Below, piece after piece: positions 6,900-7,184 of a stretch of 7,184 bases of DNA; the stretch's first letter is position 1; each line of letters begins with the position of its first letter. Below the pieces are notes generated by a model. It was not told the DNA's origin and made no database searches. It saw only the letters and a list, made by a program, of their open reading frames with translations. The DNA comes from an uncultured Muribaculaceae bacterium (GTDB taxonomy: Bacteria; Bacteroidota; Bacteroidia; Bacteroidales; Muribaculaceae). Made by a program: the position numbers and the translations under genes. The stretch is from the NCBI GenBank assembly GCA_910578305.1, contig CAJTQH010000013.1, positions 26,169 through 33,352 of the forward strand, read 5' to 3'.

Positions 6900-7184
6900 A
6901 TGACTACCGAACGACCAATTATATTGATGAGCAATGATGATGGCATCACAGCTCCCGGACTTAAGTATATGATTGAGGCCATGAAAGATATGGGCGAAAT
7001 AATAGTTGTGGCTCCCGACGGCCCGAGATCTGGACAGGCCTCGGCTATCACTGTCGATGCTCCGCTGCGAATTGTGCGTAAGCCCGATTATATGGGAGCG
7101 CAGATGTGGGCGGTGAGCGGTACTCCGGTCGATTGTGTGAAGCTTGGCATGCACGCCGTAGTGCCCCGTAAACCTGCGTTGCTT
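6900..7184 (+). CDS. surE: 5'/3'-nucleotidase SurE, 5' part (cut by window end)
   Basis: The frame runs for 95 codons to the window edge without a stop. SurE is a metal-dependent nucleoside monophosphate phosphatase of the cytoplasm, with possible exopolyphosphatase activity in some relatives. The sequence shows the metal-binding SNDDG motif at 11-15 (D13, D14), the PDGPRSG block at 39-45 whose S44 is a metal ligand position, and SGTPVDCVKLG at 73-83; all are family hallmarks. About 95 of some 250-260 residues are present. Two in-frame ATGs exist, at 6894 and 6900, behind a TAG at 6891-6893. I chose 6900 because MTTERPIILMSNDDG has the family's usual distance to SNDDG, but the start at 6894 would add only Met-Ile. 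No Shine-Dalgarno is visible and the leader is very short. The gene diverges from the DUF4293 gene. Confidence 0.95.
   Translation, partial: MTTERPIILMSNDDGITAPGLKYMIEAMKDMGEIIVVAPDGPRSGQASAITVDAPLRIVRKPDYMGAQMWAVSGTPVDCVKLGMHAVVPRKPALL

Noticed and set aside
1..7184. tRNA, rRNA, CRISPR, insertion sequence, riboswitch or defence-like system
   Set aside because: Nearly all bases are taken by recognisable housekeeping-type genes, and no regularly spaced repeats, transposase, terminal inverted repeats or structured leader were seen.

Overview
The window looks like an ordinary chromosomal segment of a Bacteroidota member, most likely order Bacteroidales. This rests on the MurF-alanine racemase fusion, a GSCFA-family gene, a DUF4293 membrane protein, an exported tricorn-type S41 peptidase, Bacteroidetes-type -7 promoter boxes (TAnnTTTG), and starts without a Shine-Dalgarno motif. 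A Muribaculaceae-like source is my guess from overall resemblance and cannot be proven here.

Layout: (1) 1-436, + strand: 3' end of a GSCFA-family gene. (2) 439-2916, +: a fused murF-alr gene starting 2 bases after the GSCFA stop, so the two are probably co-transcribed and translationally coupled. (3) 2982-6188, +: a large secreted tricorn-like peptidase with a signal peptide, N-terminal beta-propeller repeats, a lysine/glutamate-rich insertion, a PDZ domain and an S41 catalytic core. (4) 6211-6275: a strong hairpin flanked by A and T runs, placed to terminate transcription from both sides. (5) 6291-6749, - strand: a four-helix DUF4293 membrane protein, convergent with the peptidase. (6) 6750-6899: a divergent intergenic region with a -7 box facing each way. 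(7) 6894/6900 to the window end, +: 5' part of surE.

How the genes fit together: the fusion protein makes D-alanine and joins D-Ala-D-Ala to the peptidoglycan precursor, so it supplies cell wall synthesis. The tricorn-like protein probably degrades peptides in the periplasm. SurE is a housekeeping nucleotidase. GSCFA and DUF4293 proteins have no established function.

I found no mobile element, CRISPR array, tRNA, rRNA, riboswitch or defence-like cluster, and no convincing evidence of an undescribed system. The points most worth a second look are the exported tricorn homologue with its charged insertion, the altered residues in the MurF motifs, the very short predicted surE leader and the bidirectional terminator. 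No intergenic stretch exceeds 300 bases.
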